This document shows positions 9,617 through 19,576 of a stretch of 57,909 nt of DNA, piece by piece. A program made the translations under genes and the position numbers. The notes below the pieces were generated by a model. That model was not told the origin of the DNA and made no database searches. It saw nothing but the letters and a program-made list of their open reading frames with translations. Source of the DNA: Prevotella sp. GTDB lineage: Bacteria > Bacillota_I > Bacilli_A > ML615J-28 > CAG-313. The DNA lies in assembly GCA_023665755.1 (NCBI GenBank), contig JAMPDF010000002.1:1-57909 (forward strand), written 5' to 3'. Numbering within the stretch: the first letter of the stretch is position 1; each line of letters begins with the position of its first letter.

Positions 9617-11014
9617 TTATTTGGTTGTCTTTTTAGTCGATGTTTTCTTAGCAGCTGCTTGTTTTACTTCACCTTTTGCTTCTGTTGCTTCGCCTTTTTC
9701 TTTCGTGGTTTTCGCCATATTTGCCTTTAAAAGACCAACTACTTTATCTGCTCTTACTTTATATGCAACTTGATTGGCTGGGTATTGCTTTTTGATTTCA
9801 GCTAATTTCTTAGCCACCGCTTTTTCATCTGCTTCAAGATCGACTTTAGCGAGTGCCTTATACTCATTTTCTACTTCTTCATCACTTGCTTCAATCTTTT
9901 CAAGACGAATGATTTCATCAATAACCAACTCTTGTAAGAAAGATTTACGTGCATATTCAGCTGCATTTTTCTTGAAATCTTCCATAGAGGCTACGCCACT
10001 ATATTGAAGTAATACTTCTACGGGCATACCATATTGCTTAGCTTGTTGCTCTACACGTTTCACTTGTTGTTCTACTTCTGAGTCAATTAAGGATTGTGGA
10101 AATTCAGCATATGAGTTTTTACAAACACCTTCTACTAAACTATTCACCAAATGGCTTTCAGCCGCCTGTTCTTTCTTTTGTTTTAAATCCGCTTTTACAT
10201 ATTCTAAATAAGCATCTACTGTTTCAACACCCTTGATATCTAATTCTTTCACAAGTTCATCATCTAATTCAGGATATACTTTTCCTTTGACTTCATGTAC
10301 CTTTACTTTAAATACTGCCGCTTTTCCTGCAAGACTTTCGTGATAATCTTTTGGGAAAGTGACATTAACATCTACTTCATCTTCGGTTTTAGCACCAATC
10401 AATTGATCTTCGAAACCAGGAATAAATGATTTTGAACCAAGTTCTAGTGGATAATTTTCTGCTTTTCCACCCTCGAATGCTACACCATCAACAAATCCTT
10501 CAAAATCGATAACTACTGTGTCTCCATTTTCTGCAGCTGTATCTTTTACTACATTTTCAACTTTATTTTCAAGCATACGTTTTACTTCAGCATCTACGTC
10601 TGCTTTTGTTACGCGAGTAGATAAAGGTTTTACCTTAAGTCCTTTATATTCACCAAGATGCACATCAGGCCATACATCTACTTCAGCTGTGTATGTAAAA
10701 CCTTCCCCTTTTTTTAGACTAGCAAAATCCAAATCTATTTTTGGATCTGCAGTAGGGTATACCTTTGCCTCAACAAGGGCTTTAGGATAAGTAGCTTGAA
10801 ATACTTCTTCTACTGCTTCACTATATAGTGATTCCCATCCATATCTTTGAATAAAAATGGTTTTAGGCATTTTACCAGGTCTAAAGCCATCCGCCTTGAC
10901 ATCTTTAATCACTTTATCAAAAGCTTTGTCAAGAGCTGCATCAAATTCTTCAGGTGATACTTCAACTGTGATTTTTACAGCATTTTCGCTTAATCTTTCT
11001 AAGTTTGTGTTCAT
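9617..11014 (-). CDS. tig: Trigger factor
   Basis: A 465-aa ribosome-bound chaperone with prolyl isomerase activity. The N-terminal ribosome-binding domain carries GFRPGKMP (the family signature that docks on the ribosome) near residues 43-50. The FKBP-like domain begins near GDTVVIDFEGFVDG, and the remainder is the helical chaperone body. The last about 35 residues are a K/A/T-rich low-complexity tail (AAAKKTSTKKTTK), longer than in most homologues. It is first in the cluster tig-clpX-lon, behind a good promoter at 11065-11093. Confidence 0.96.
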   Translation of the reverse strand: MNTNLERLSENAVKITVEVSPEEFDAALDKAFDKVIKDVKADGFRPGKMPKTIFIQRYGWESLYSEAVEEVFQATYPKALVEAKVYPTADPKIDLDFASLKKGEGFTYTAEVDVWPDVHLGEYKGLKVKPLSTRVTKADVDAEVKRMLENKVENVVKDTAAENGDTVVIDFEGFVDGVAFEGGKAENYPLELGSKSFIPGFEDQLIGAKTEDEVDVNVTFPKDYHESLAGKAAVFKVKVHEVKGKVYPELDDELVKELDIKGVETVDAYLEYVKADLKQKKEQAAESHLVNSLVEGVCKNSYAEFPQSLIDSEVEQQVKRVEQQAKQYGMPVEVLLQYSGVASMEDFKKNAAEYARKSFLQELVIDEIIRLEKIEASDEEVENEYKALAKVDLEADEKAVAKKLAEIKKQYPANQVAYKVRADKVVGLLKANMAKTTKEKGEATEAKGEVKQAAAKKTSTKKTTK

Positions 11015-11064
11015 CTTATTTTCTCCTTAAAACTAAATTATATGTATTATACTTTTGCTTGTTT

Positions 11065-11093
11065 ATTATACTAAATTTTTATTATTTGTGCAA
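11065..11093 (-). promoter_or_regulatory. Promoter of tig
   Basis: Minus-strand TTGCAC, 17 bases, then TATAAT at 11065-11070, about 50 bases before the tig ATG. This is a near-consensus housekeeping promoter. Confidence 0.75.
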
Positions 11094-11104
11094 GTTATAG
11101 ACAT

Positions 11105-12910
11105 TTATTCATATTGCGCACAAACATATGCTTCTACAAAACGAAGTGGCGCAGGACCGCAGTCAAGTATATACGTATGGAAGGTCACATAGTCAAAATT
11201 GTCTTTTGCAAGATTCATCATGTCTGTTCGTAAATCCTTTAATTTAAAATAGGTAAAAAAATACATTTGCATATTATTTGGTACTTCTATCAATTGCTCA
11301 AATGTAGCTTGAATCGCACTATCTGTTGCGTTTGGTGCATAGCGACGAATAAACTGACCTGCTTCTTCTAACGTCCATCCGTCATAATGAATGCCCATAT
11401 CTAATCTGGAATACATTGCCCCATTATATTCTTCTTGGAAAATCAAAAAATCAACAAAGGTATCTGAATAAGCACCACGCAATAATTCGAAACTAAACAT
11501 TTCTGTATACGTTGCCCAACCTTCTGAATATCCAGAAGATTTTAATACTTTTCTGAGTAAATTCACATCTTTTGATTTGAAATAAACATTCTGATAAAGA
11601 TGGCCAGGATATCCTTCATGTGCAAGGGTTGAATACAAATAGTTATAGTCCAATGTACCATCTGATAAAATGACATCAGATCCGTTTAGATAGATAAATT
11701 CCTCCGTGAAATTATCAATAGCAGAAGTCATATATGCCGCGGGACTAAAATGGTCCTCCATTGCTTTGTCAATATATTTTACTGTAATTAAAGGTGTACT
11801 AGAAAGTGGAGGAAAATAAGCCTGAAAAGCCGTTTGATAATAGGCCAATTGTTCTTCTGGAGACTGTTGCATCAATTGATAGTTGGCCATTTCGTTTTGA
11901 AAGGTAGTATCTGTTTGCATCAATGTTCGGTAATATGCAAGTTGCGTTTCGTAATAGGCCAATTTATCATCTATATACCGCTCAGCTTCTTCTAAACTGA
12001 TTTTATATCCAACAGTATCTTGGAAATCAAGTTCATAATATTCTTTACCTATAGGTTTACCATCTGATGTAACCGTATGGGCAAGTCCTAAATTATTTTT
12101 CGCCATTCCTTTTAATTTAGGCAATTCTTTTTCAACATAACGGTATCCTTCAATCAATGGTCCATTTACTTTTTCTTGATTTTGATTTTTAAAATATGCC
12201 TTTTCATCCATAGTTAAAAAATCACATGCATCAATTTTTTGATTGATAGTTACTATCATAAAATGATTTCCCGTTTGTGCCTCAGCCACAAAATCCTGGC
12301 ACTGCTTCACCACTTTTTCGATTACAAAGTCAGGCATGCCGTAACCATTTTTTGCTTTCTCATTTTCAAATTCGACATACGATTGAAAAGTATCAGGTAC
12401 CAAATCCAAGTACTTCAAATAATTTTCTACATCTAATTTGCTTCTAAAATTATATTCTACAAGTAGTAATGGTAACTGGGCTTGATATCCCAAATAAGAG
12501 CCCAAATAATTGTTACTTAAATACCCCATTTCAGTTGATTTTGCATTGATCTTCTCAATCAAATCAGTAATGATATGATAAGTCATCTGTTGGTCAGCAT
12601 TTAACTTATTGTAATCATATCGTTTTACGCGACCTATCATAAAATTAAGAATCATTTTACTGAAACCACTGCTAAGTCCTGGTGTAGGTAAACTTGGTTC
12701 TGAATGCTCAAGTCCGTAATTTTCGGGATGTTCAAATAAATAATTAAGTGTCAGTTCATCATTGCCTAGTACCATATAAAAAACTTCTTGCGCGAAATCA
12801 TCAAATGTGGCTGGATCTAATTCGCTTTGACAACTATCTGTACAACTTGTACCTAAACACACCAATATCATTGTCAATGTAAGTACTATAAATCTTTTTA
12901 ATTTTTTCAT
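11105..12910 (-). CDS. DUF885 family lipoprotein, probable metallopeptidase
   Basis: A 601-aa exported lipoprotein. A lysine-rich start, hydrophobic stretch and lipobox LGTSC place cysteine about 23 as the lipidated residue. The body matches the DUF885 family: HEGYPGH (HExxxH) with its first histidine about residue 431, and a downstream GYSEGWATYTE segment whose glutamates could give the third metal ligand. Family members are thought to be zinc peptidases at the cell surface. AAAGGA precedes the ATG. It follows the phosphopantetheinyl transferase gene by 33 bases and is probably co-transcribed. The substrate is unknown. Confidence 0.85.
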   Translation of the reverse strand: MKKLKRFIVLTLTMILVCLGTSCTDSCQSELDPATFDDFAQEVFYMVLGNDELTLNYLFEHPENYGLEHSEPSLPTPGLSSGFSKMILNFMIGRVKRYDYNKLNADQQMTYHIITDLIEKINAKSTEMGYLSNNYLGSYLGYQAQLPLLLVEYNFRSKLDVENYLKYLDLVPDTFQSYVEFENEKAKNGYGMPDFVIEKVVKQCQDFVAEAQTGNHFMIVTINQKIDACDFLTMDEKAYFKNQNQEKVNGPLIEGYRYVEKELPKLKGMAKNNLGLAHTVTSDGKPIGKEYYELDFQDTVGYKISLEEAERYIDDKLAYYETQLAYYRTLMQTDTTFQNEMANYQLMQQSPEEQLAYYQTAFQAYFPPLSSTPLITVKYIDKAMEDHFSPAAYMTSAIDNFTEEFIYLNGSDVILSDGTLDYNYLYSTLAHEGYPGHLYQNVYFKSKDVNLLRKVLKSSGYSEGWATYTEMFSFELLRGAYSDTFVDFLIFQEEYNGAMYSRLDMGIHYDGWTLEEAGQFIRRYAPNATDSAIQATFEQLIEVPNNMQMYFFTYFKLKDLRTDMMNLAKDNFDYVTFHTYILDCGPAPLRFVEAYVCAQYE

Positions 12911-12943
12911 CTTTTTAGTCCTTTCTTATTGATTTTCCTCGTT

Positions 12944-13546
12944 TTATTTATATTGTATCATTCCATTTTTTATCAATTTTATTTCAAAAACTTCAGGAGT
13001 AACTGAAGAAACATACGATAAAACATATCGTTCATCTTGAATAGTTAGCAATAGGCTCTTTACATCTTCAATACCAACATCTAATTGATGGCGTGGATAT
13101 CCTAGTTTCTTTCCTTCATATTTCATCTTTGCTTCTTTTTTCGTAAAAGTCATATAAAAATGCATCACTGGATTCACACTTGCATCAAGTGGATGGGCAT
13201 AAAGTGTATTGATTAATTTTTCTATACGAGAAATGGAAGTTATTTTTTCAATATCTATTCCAACTTCTTCAGTTGATATGGCTACGACAATAACCCCTTT
13301 AGAATGGGAAATACTCGCATAAAATTGTTCAAATATAGGTTTGCCATTTTCATTAAAGGTCACATGCAAATCAGATATGCCCAACCATTCTTCGGCAAAG
13401 TACTGTAAAATATACCAGGCATATAGCGACTCTCGATATGATTTTTTCTCTTTAACCGATATTTTTTCTATTACATTCTTTGGCAAATTGTCAAATCTTG
13501 GCAATTCATCACACCTATTGCTGTCAAAATACACAATCTTCAGCAT
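12944..13546 (-). CDS. 4'-phosphopantetheinyl transferase superfamily protein
   Basis: A 200-aa Sfp-like enzyme that would move phosphopantetheine from CoA to a carrier-protein serine. Visible are the Mg-binding motif EVGIDIEKI and the downstream FTKKEAKMKYEGKKLG (the KEAxxK motif). ATG at 13544-13546 has AAAGGAGG directly upstream; an in-frame ATG six codons earlier overlaps the -10 box and is unlikely. No carrier protein or synthase lies nearby, so it may serve the fatty-acid carrier protein or an unlinked pathway. Confidence 0.85.
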   Translation of the reverse strand: MLKIVYFDSNRCDELPRFDNLPKNVIEKISVKEKKSYRESLYAWYILQYFAEEWLGISDLHVTFNENGKPIFEQFYASISHSKGVIVVAISTEEVGIDIEKITSISRIEKLINTLYAHPLDASVNPVMHFYMTFTKKEAKMKYEGKKLGYPRHQLDVGIEDVKSLLLTIQDERYVLSYVSSVTPEVFEIKLIKNGMIQYK

Positions 13547-13564
13547 ATGTCCTCCTTTTGGCAT

Positions 13565-13593
13565 ATTATATCACATTTTTAGATTTTTGAAAA
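13565..13593 (-). promoter_or_regulatory. Promoter of PPTase-DUF885 genes
   Basis: Minus-strand extended -10 TGATATAAT (TATAAT at 13565-13570) with TTTTCA at 17-bp spacing. The transcript would begin only about 10 bases before the ribosome site. Confidence 0.55.
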
Positions 13594-13594
13594 G

Positions 13595-13633
13595 AAAAAA
13601 CAATCTATTTAGCACACGAATGCCAATAGATTG
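13595..13633 (-). terminator. Terminator of Na/Pi symporter gene
   Basis: On the minus strand, the 8-bp stem CAATCTAT/ATAGATTG with a 17-base loop is followed by TTTTTTC. It lies just downstream of the symporter stop. Confidence 0.75.
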
Positions 13634-13641
13634 CATTTATT

Positions 13642-15279
13642 TTAGTTAGATTGTCGACTCATCGCTTCTGCTATATAGTCTAAATGGTCACCCGCTCTTT
13701 CCAAATTGGATATAAGATTGATGAAAACACCACTACTTTTTGGATTACAAGTTCCTTCTTCTAAGCGTTTGATATGACTATTGATCAGTGTACTTCGCAT
13801 TGTATCGATTTCATCTTCAATGACTTTAATCTCTGATAACTTTGTGTAATCATTGTCTAACATAATCGATTTTACATTTTCAAATTGCTCAAGCAATAAT
13901 CGTTGCAAAGTCTGGATGGCCGATATCACGTGATTTGAAAAAGTAATATCGTTTTCAATAATAGAGTGGGTATATTTAATAATATTGTCGGCAATTTCTG
14001 CTTCACGTATGAAATCATTGAGTGCATAGTGCAACGAAGAAACGATTTTTTCATCATCCTCAGAAACATCTTGCGAAGATACCTTGACTAAATAGGTAAT
14101 GATTTCGCGATTCAATAATTCAATATCTGCTATACTATTTTTAATTTTTTCATCATTTTCTGTGTTGCGTTCTAAAAACTGATCCAAAGAGGCTTTTAAT
14201 GTGTCTATGGCAATTTCACCAAGGCGTACCGTTTCTTTTACAGCTTGGCTTAATGCAATACCTGGTGTTTTCAAGAAACGATCATCTAGATATGTAGTTG
14301 TTTTTTCTTCAGCCTTATCCTTGACAAGTACTTGAGAAAGTTTGACAAAAACTTGAATCATTGGGATAAAAATGAGTGTAGATAATACATTAAATAGCGT
14401 ATGGAACATCGCAATTTGTGTTGTTGTTGAGGTAAATAACTTGGCTAATGTATCTGTCATAAAATTCTTCCAAATTAACAATAGTACCATAAAAATAGCA
14501 GTACCAAACACATTAAATAACAAGTGTATTAAACTAGCTCTTCTTGCATTGACACTTGCACCAATAGAAGACAGTAGAGCCGTTACACAAGTACCAATAT
14601 TGGTGCCAAGCACGACAAACAATACCGCATTGGGTGTATTTCCAATTGCAATACCTGCTCCCACCATTGAAATCAAAATGGTAGTAACTGCAGCAGAGCT
14701 TTGAATTAACCCTGTAATTACAATACCTACCAAAAGGAGCAAAAAGGGATGATTGATACTAGCCAATAAATCAACAACACTTTGTGATTCCTTTAAGCCC
14801 TCCATTGAAGAGGACATCAGTTGAAGTGAGATAAATACAAGTCCAATGCCTGATAGCGCTAAGCCAATTGTTTTAGTTTTTTCTTTTTTGCAAAGCATAT
14901 TCATAAAAATACCAATACATGCGAGTACTGCTGCATATTCCACGATATTGAAACTTTGTAATGCCACAATTTGAGCCGTAATAGTTGTCCCGATATTAGC
15001 TCCCATAATCATAGCTGTAGCTTGAAACAAGTTCATAACTCCAGCATTGACAAACCCAACGATCATCACTGTTGTTGCGGAAGAACTCTGAATCACCGCA
15101 GTCACAAGTGCCCCTATTCCTACGCCAATAAAACGGTTTTTGGAAGTTTTATTGAACAACTTTTTTAAGCCTGCATTCGCTAATTTTTCAATACTTTCTG
15201 AGACAATTTTGAAGGCAATTAAAAAAGCGCCTAACCCTCCAAGAAGAGAAACAATCGACATAACGATTTCTTTATTCAT
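13642..15279 (-). CDS. Na+/phosphate cotransporter with PhoU-like tail
   Basis: A 545-aa Na/Pi-cotransporter II family protein. The membrane half (about 1-330) holds the two family repeats, each with the QSSS/QSSA signature (VIQSSSATT and LIQSSAAVT). The cytoplasmic C-terminal half is helical and PhoU-like (about 340-545), a common fusion in bacterial NptA/YjbB proteins. It would import phosphate using the sodium gradient or act in phosphate balance. AAGGTG precedes the ATG. It is transcribed alone, with a terminator after it. No phosphate regulon genes are adjacent. Confidence 0.93.
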   Translation of the reverse strand: MNKEIVMSIVSLLGGLGAFLIAFKIVSESIEKLANAGLKKLFNKTSKNRFIGVGIGALVTAVIQSSSATTVMIVGFVNAGVMNLFQATAMIMGANIGTTITAQIVALQSFNIVEYAAVLACIGIFMNMLCKKEKTKTIGLALSGIGLVFISLQLMSSSMEGLKESQSVVDLLASINHPFLLLLVGIVITGLIQSSAAVTTILISMVGAGIAIGNTPNAVLFVVLGTNIGTCVTALLSSIGASVNARRASLIHLLFNVFGTAIFMVLLLIWKNFMTDTLAKLFTSTTTQIAMFHTLFNVLSTLIFIPMIQVFVKLSQVLVKDKAEEKTTTYLDDRFLKTPGIALSQAVKETVRLGEIAIDTLKASLDQFLERNTENDEKIKNSIADIELLNREIITYLVKVSSQDVSEDDEKIVSSLHYALNDFIREAEIADNIIKYTHSIIENDITFSNHVISAIQTLQRLLLEQFENVKSIMLDNDYTKLSEIKVIEDEIDTMRSTLINSHIKRLEEGTCNPKSSGVFINLISNLERAGDHLDYIAEAMSRQSN

Positions 15280-15373
15280 ATTTTTTCACCTTGTTGCTAT
15301 TTATTGTATATCACTTTCTCCCTATTCTAACACAAAAATATTTTTTTGAATATTGTTTTACTTTAAATTAGTT

Positions 15374-15403
15374 AAAAAACATCCTTTCCTACTGGAAAGG
15401 ATG
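15374..15403 (-). terminator. Terminator of pot operon
   Basis: On the minus strand, a perfect 10-bp stem CATCCTTTCC/GGAAAGGATG with loop AGTA is followed by TTTTTTAAC. It lies a few bases after the potD stop. Confidence 0.88.
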
Positions 15404-15410
15404 CCTGATT

Positions 15411-16616
15411 TTAAGCCACTTTCGCATTATTCACCATATTGGTGATGCGTGTTAAATCTTGATTTGTTAAATTTTTGTTAGATAAAACAGTTCCTCTAAA
15501 TTGAATTTCATCAGTTGGTTTTGGCAAAGGATAATAGGTTTGCATTGCATAACTCCAATTTTTAAGCCAATATTCCCCATAATCATCCTCATTGAAATAT
15601 TCAATCCATTTTTCATCAACCGTTTCATAGTCTACAATCATATCGTATGCTGATTGATATGGTGTACAATACCCAACCACAGAAGCATTTAAATAGGCTT
15701 GTTCTTTTTGAACCATATAATTGATAAATTCATGGGCTAAATCGACATGACGTGCTTTTTTAGGGATTACTAAATTATCCATAAAGGCAATGGTTTCTTC
15801 TGGAATATAAATGTCAAATGATATCTCATCAAGAGGGGTTCCCCCTTGTAACTCAATGTACAATTGATCCAAAAAATCTCCTGTATACATAAAAGCAAGA
15901 TCTAAATTACCACTAGCGATTTGTTTTTTGAGCTGATCAGTACCCCACTGGTCAAATTTTCCATTTGTAAGTATTCTCTTACTAGAAGAAAGCGTTTCTT
16001 CTGTAACAATATTCGGACTTTGTTGTTGATAAAACATCGTGGTAGCATAGGCAAACCGGGGTACATTGTACATCCCTACTTTTGTTCCCTTAGGTAAAAG
16101 TTCCTTGTTAAAATAAGGATCCCAACCCCCTTTTTCAACAATAACTTCTTCTAAACCTTTTTTGTTTTTATTATACATAAGACCAAATGTTCCCCAAAGA
16201 TAAGGGACTAAATAATTTCTTGCTTCAGGAAATGTCAATTCCAATTGTGCAATAATGGCTTTTACACCGGGTAACAAATCCTCCTCATCATAATCTGGCA
16301 ATTTGGTAAAATCAATAGGTTGAAGGAGATCCTTATTATACATTTTTTCAACCATATAATCTGATGGTACGACCAAATCGTATGCTGTTGTACCACTTTT
16401 GATTTTAGCATAGAATAACTCATTGCTTTCCGCAATGCTGATAGATACAGTACAATTGTACTCTTTCTCAAAGGCCACAACTAAATCATCATTGATGTAT
16501 TCACCCCAGTTGAGAATCAGTAACTGTCTTCTTGTTGTACAACTGGTCAAAGTGAATAATAGCAAAATGATTAGGATTAAACCACAAATCCCTTTATGTT
16601 TCCATTTCCATTTCAT
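15411..16616 (-). CDS. potD: Spermidine/putrescine-binding lipoprotein PotD
   Basis: A 401-aa lipoprotein: positive N-terminus, hydrophobic stretch and lipobox LTSC at about 23-26. The mature part starts LLILNWGEYINDDLV, typical for PotD/PotF type 1 binding proteins, and later has YDLVVPSDYMVEKM and a closing region with LAHEFINYM. It captures polyamines outside the membrane for PotABC. It overlaps potC by 4 bases and is last in the operon potABCD. Exact polyamine preference cannot be read. Confidence 0.92.
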   Translation of the reverse strand: MKWKWKHKGICGLILIILLLFTLTSCTTRRQLLILNWGEYINDDLVVAFEKEYNCTVSISIAESNELFYAKIKSGTTAYDLVVPSDYMVEKMYNKDLLQPIDFTKLPDYDEEDLLPGVKAIIAQLELTFPEARNYLVPYLWGTFGLMYNKNKKGLEEVIVEKGGWDPYFNKELLPKGTKVGMYNVPRFAYATTMFYQQQSPNIVTEETLSSSKRILTNGKFDQWGTDQLKKQIASGNLDLAFMYTGDFLDQLYIELQGGTPLDEISFDIYIPEETIAFMDNLVIPKKARHVDLAHEFINYMVQKEQAYLNASVVGYCTPYQSAYDMIVDYETVDEKWIEYFNEDDYGEYWLKNWSYAMQTYYPLPKPTDEIQFRGTVLSNKNLTNQDLTRITNMVNNAKVA

Positions 16617-17509
16617 GATTGCTTACTCCTTTTTTGGTTTTTACGTCTTATTGCATTGATGGAAAGTAAAATAGCCATTGCGCCAAAAATAACTAGACTA
16701 TTAAACGCATAGACTGCAGGTGTCAAATCTTTACGACCAATTGAACCATAAATCCAAATGGAAAGATTGTCAAAACCATTTCCAGTTGTAAAATAACTAA
16801 TCACAAAATCATCAAAACTCATTGTAAACGCCATTAATACACCTGATAGTATACCTGATTTCACTGCGGGAACAACGACTTTCCAAATGGCTTTTCTAGG
16901 TTTTACTCCTAAATCTAGCGCTGCATCAATTAAATTGGGATCCATTTCTCTTAACTTAGGTAGTACATTCAAAATAACATAGGGGAGTGTAAAGTAGACA
17001 TGGGCAATAATTAGCGTAGGAAAGCCAAATAGATAAGGAAATATGCGAAGCAACAGTGAAAAGATCAACATTAAACTAATTCCTGTTACAATATCAGCAT
17101 TTAAGAGTGGAATATTATTCAATAACATCATCCATTTTTGTTTTTTCTTTGCAGCAGAATAAATTCCTATGGCAATTAGTGTTCCAAAAATAGTTGATAA
17201 TAGGGTAGCCACTAAACTTACCGCAAATGTATTTATAATTGATGTTCGAAGCATCCGGTGATTCCATATCTCTTTGTACCATTTTAAGGTTACTTCTCCA
17301 AATTCATTGACACTTTTATTAGAATTGATGGAATAGATAAAGATGACAAAAATTGATAAATAAAGCATCATAGCCACAGAAATGACTATGCACCATCCAA
17401 GAAATTTGAGAATTTTCTTGAGAATTTTATAGTCTTTATAGCCATACGCACTCATTGTAGCAATTTCTTTTCCACTGATTGAACTTATTTTAGGTGTATC
17501 TTTCATCAT
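16613..17509 (-). CDS. potC: Polyamine ABC transporter permease PotC
   Basis: A 298-aa inner-membrane permease with about six helices and the EAA-type loop DAALDLGVKPRKAIWKVVVP, which docks on the ATPase. It has a longer N-terminal cytoplasmic stretch than usual (about 35 residues before the first helix). It overlaps both potB (ATGA-type, 17506-17509) and potD, so translation is coupled. Confidence 0.92.
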   Translation of the reverse strand: MMKDTPKISSISGKEIATMSAYGYKDYKILKKILKFLGWCIVISVAMMLYLSIFVIFIYSINSNKSVNEFGEVTLKWYKEIWNHRMLRTSIINTFAVSLVATLLSTIFGTLIAIGIYSAAKKKQKWMMLLNNIPLLNADIVTGISLMLIFSLLLRIFPYLFGFPTLIIAHVYFTLPYVILNVLPKLREMDPNLIDAALDLGVKPRKAIWKVVVPAVKSGILSGVLMAFTMSFDDFVISYFTTGNGFDNLSIWIYGSIGRKDLTPAVYAFNSLVIFGAMAILLSINAIRRKNQKRSKQS

Positions 17510-18348
17510 AAAACGGTTTCTCCATCTTTGTCGAATTTATTTACTAGTGCAATTGATGCTAAAATTAAAATAAGAATAACAACAGCAAGTAATGAACCAA
17601 TATTATAATTCATGTTTTTAAAAAATTGCTCAATGATATTTCCAATCATTACAATATTTCCTTTTCCAAGTATCTCTGGTATAGCAAATCCGCTCATACA
17701 AGGCAAAAAGACCATAACGGATCCTGTAACTACACCTTTAAGCGATAAAGGTAAAGTTACACGCCGAAATGTAGTAAACTCATTTGAGCCAAGGTCCAAA
17801 GAAGCTTCTTCTAGCATAGGATCAATTTTTTCAAGAGCTGTATAAATGGGCAGAATCATAAAAGGCAAGTAAGTAAATACTGACCCAATAATGACTGCTA
17901 AATCTCCTCCCGCAATCCCTGTCGCATCTTCTTTGACTTGAATATGAAAAAGACTTGTAAAAATATTATTTGGTTCCATAATATTGGCTAGGGCTTGTGT
18001 TCGAAGCAATAAATTTGACCACATTGGTAAAATCAAGATGATAAGTACTAGAAATTTATTTTGAATATGTGATTGATATAGAAAATAAGCCGTAATATAA
18101 CCTAGTAAAATACATAAAGCAGTTGAAATAACAGAAAACTTCAAACTATTGAATAACGCAATTAAAGTAGATGGTTCTGCAAGTTGTTTAAAATTTTCAA
18201 AGGTAAAAGCAATTTCATCCGTATCAATGCCTTCCATATCGAAGAACATCAAACCAAACATAAAGATTGCTGGAAACAAGGCTAGAATATATAGCCATAT
18301 CAAGTAAGGTGTCGCTAATTTTTGAAATCGCTTATTCATATTTTTCAA
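17506..18348 (-). CDS. potB: Polyamine ABC transporter permease PotB
   Basis: A 280-aa permease with about six membrane helices and the EAA-type motif EASLDLGSNEFTTFRRVTLPLS. It pairs with PotC to form the channel. The first 17 bases overlap the end of potA, so it is second in potABCD. Confidence 0.92.
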   Translation of the reverse strand: MKNMNKRFQKLATPYLIWLYILALFPAIFMFGLMFFDMEGIDTDEIAFTFENFKQLAEPSTLIALFNSLKFSVISTALCILLGYITAYFLYQSHIQNKFLVLIILILPMWSNLLLRTQALANIMEPNNIFTSLFHIQVKEDATGIAGGDLAVIIGSVFTYLPFMILPIYTALEKIDPMLEEASLDLGSNEFTTFRRVTLPLSLKGVVTGSVMVFLPCMSGFAIPEILGKGNIVMIGNIIEQFFKNMNYNIGSLLAVVILILILASIALVNKFDKDGETVL

Positions 18349-19483
18349 CCTTCATCAAATGAATTTCATAAGGGTCTACGGATAATCCAATCGTAGCCCC
18401 CACTGATACATCTTCATAGGCATGAATTACCATCTCCATTTGTTCAACCATTGCACAAATTTCATAATAAACACCCTTAAAAATGCTAGATGTAACTATC
18501 CCTTTTATCTTCGCCTTTTCTAAAGGCACAACATCCCAATCTTCAGGGCGGATGACAACATCTACTTCTTCTTGTTCTAAAAACTGATAACCAATGCACT
18601 CAAACTCTTGATGCATAAAAGATACCCGATTGGTAGTATGATACACTCCTCGCATAATATTACTCTCACCAATAAAATTGGCTACAAAACGATTAACTGG
18701 CTCATTATAAATATCTTTCGGTGTACCCAACTGTTGAATAACCCCTTCATTCATAACTACTATTCGATCACTCATCGTCATTGCCTCTTCTTGATCATGC
18801 GTGATAAAAATAAAGGTAATTCCTAATTTGCGCTGCATTTCTTTGAGTTCATATTGCATATCTTGACGAAGTTTTAAGTCAAGTGCAGCCATTGGCTCGT
18901 CTAACAATAAAATTTGGGGCCGATTGATCAAAGCCCTTGCCAAAGCCACACGTTGTTGTTGTCCACCCGATAACTGATCCACTTTACGATTTTCAAAACC
19001 CTCTAGTTTGACCAATTTTAAAACGCGCTTGGCTTCTTCTTCAATCTTAGAACGAATATACTTTTTAATCTCTCGTTTAGACACTTTTGCCTGAATATCT
19101 TGTTTGTCTTTTCGAATTTGGGATAAAATGGCATCACCACCAAAAAAATGATATAATGACATACTATCTTTGTTGTCTAATCCAAATGATACATTTTTAA
19201 TGACATTTAGATGAGGAAATAAGGCATATCTTTGAAACACAGTATTGACAGGTCTCGCATAAGGCTCTAATTCATTGACAACCTTATCATTAATGATGAT
19301 TTCTCCATCGTCAGGTTTAACAAATCCCGCAATCATCCGAAGTGTCGTTGTTTTTCCACATCCCGATGGTCCTAGTATAGTTAAAAACTCATTTTCATAA
19401 ATTGATAGGTCAATATGATTGACCACATTTATCCCATCGAATTCTTTTGACAAATTATTTAATTCAATCAGTACTTTTTTCAT
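18332..19483 (-). CDS. potA: Polyamine ABC transporter ATPase PotA
   Basis: A 383-aa ATPase energising polyamine import. Walker A GPSGCGKT is at 38-45, Q-loop QRYALFPH near 84-91, signature LSGGQQQ near 171, Walker B LLLDEPMAALD, then a C-terminal TOBE-like regulatory region with the typical VVIRPEDW. I chose ATG 19481-19483 because GGAGAAAAGG lies directly before it; a TTG four codons upstream is inside that site. An unusual lysine-rich stretch of about 40 residues (about 103-143) is inserted between the Q-loop region and the signature. First gene of the operon. Confidence 0.92.
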   Translation of the reverse strand: MKKVLIELNNLSKEFDGINVVNHIDLSIYENEFLTILGPSGCGKTTTLRMIAGFVKPDDGEIIINDKVVNELEPYARPVNTVFQRYALFPHLNVIKNVSFGLDNKDSMSLYHFFGGDAILSQIRKDKQDIQAKVSKREIKKYIRSKIEEEAKRVLKLVKLEGFENRKVDQLSGGQQQRVALARALINRPQILLLDEPMAALDLKLRQDMQYELKEMQRKLGITFIFITHDQEEAMTMSDRIVVMNEGVIQQLGTPKDIYNEPVNRFVANFIGESNIMRGVYHTTNRVSFMHQEFECIGYQFLEQEEVDVVIRPEDWDVVPLEKAKIKGIVTSSIFKGVYYEICAMVEQMEMVIHAYEDVSVGATIGLSVDPYEIHLMKVEKYE

Positions 19484-19517
19484 CCTTTTCTCCAATTATA
19501 TATTTTAACAAGACAAT

Positions 19518-19545
19518 ATTATAATCATTTAAAACTTTTTCGCAA
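19518..19545 (-). promoter_or_regulatory. Promoter of potABCD
   Basis: Minus-strand TTGCGA, 16 bases, TATAAT at 19518-19523, about 35 bases before the potA ATG. Confidence 0.6.
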
Positions 19546-19576
19546 ATAAAATAGTTTTTATTTTTCTTTCGAAAAT

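Noticed and set aside
10518..10790. Plus-strand open frame inside tig
   Set aside because: Serine-rich antisense frame in a well-supported gene, with no ribosome site; a codon shadow.
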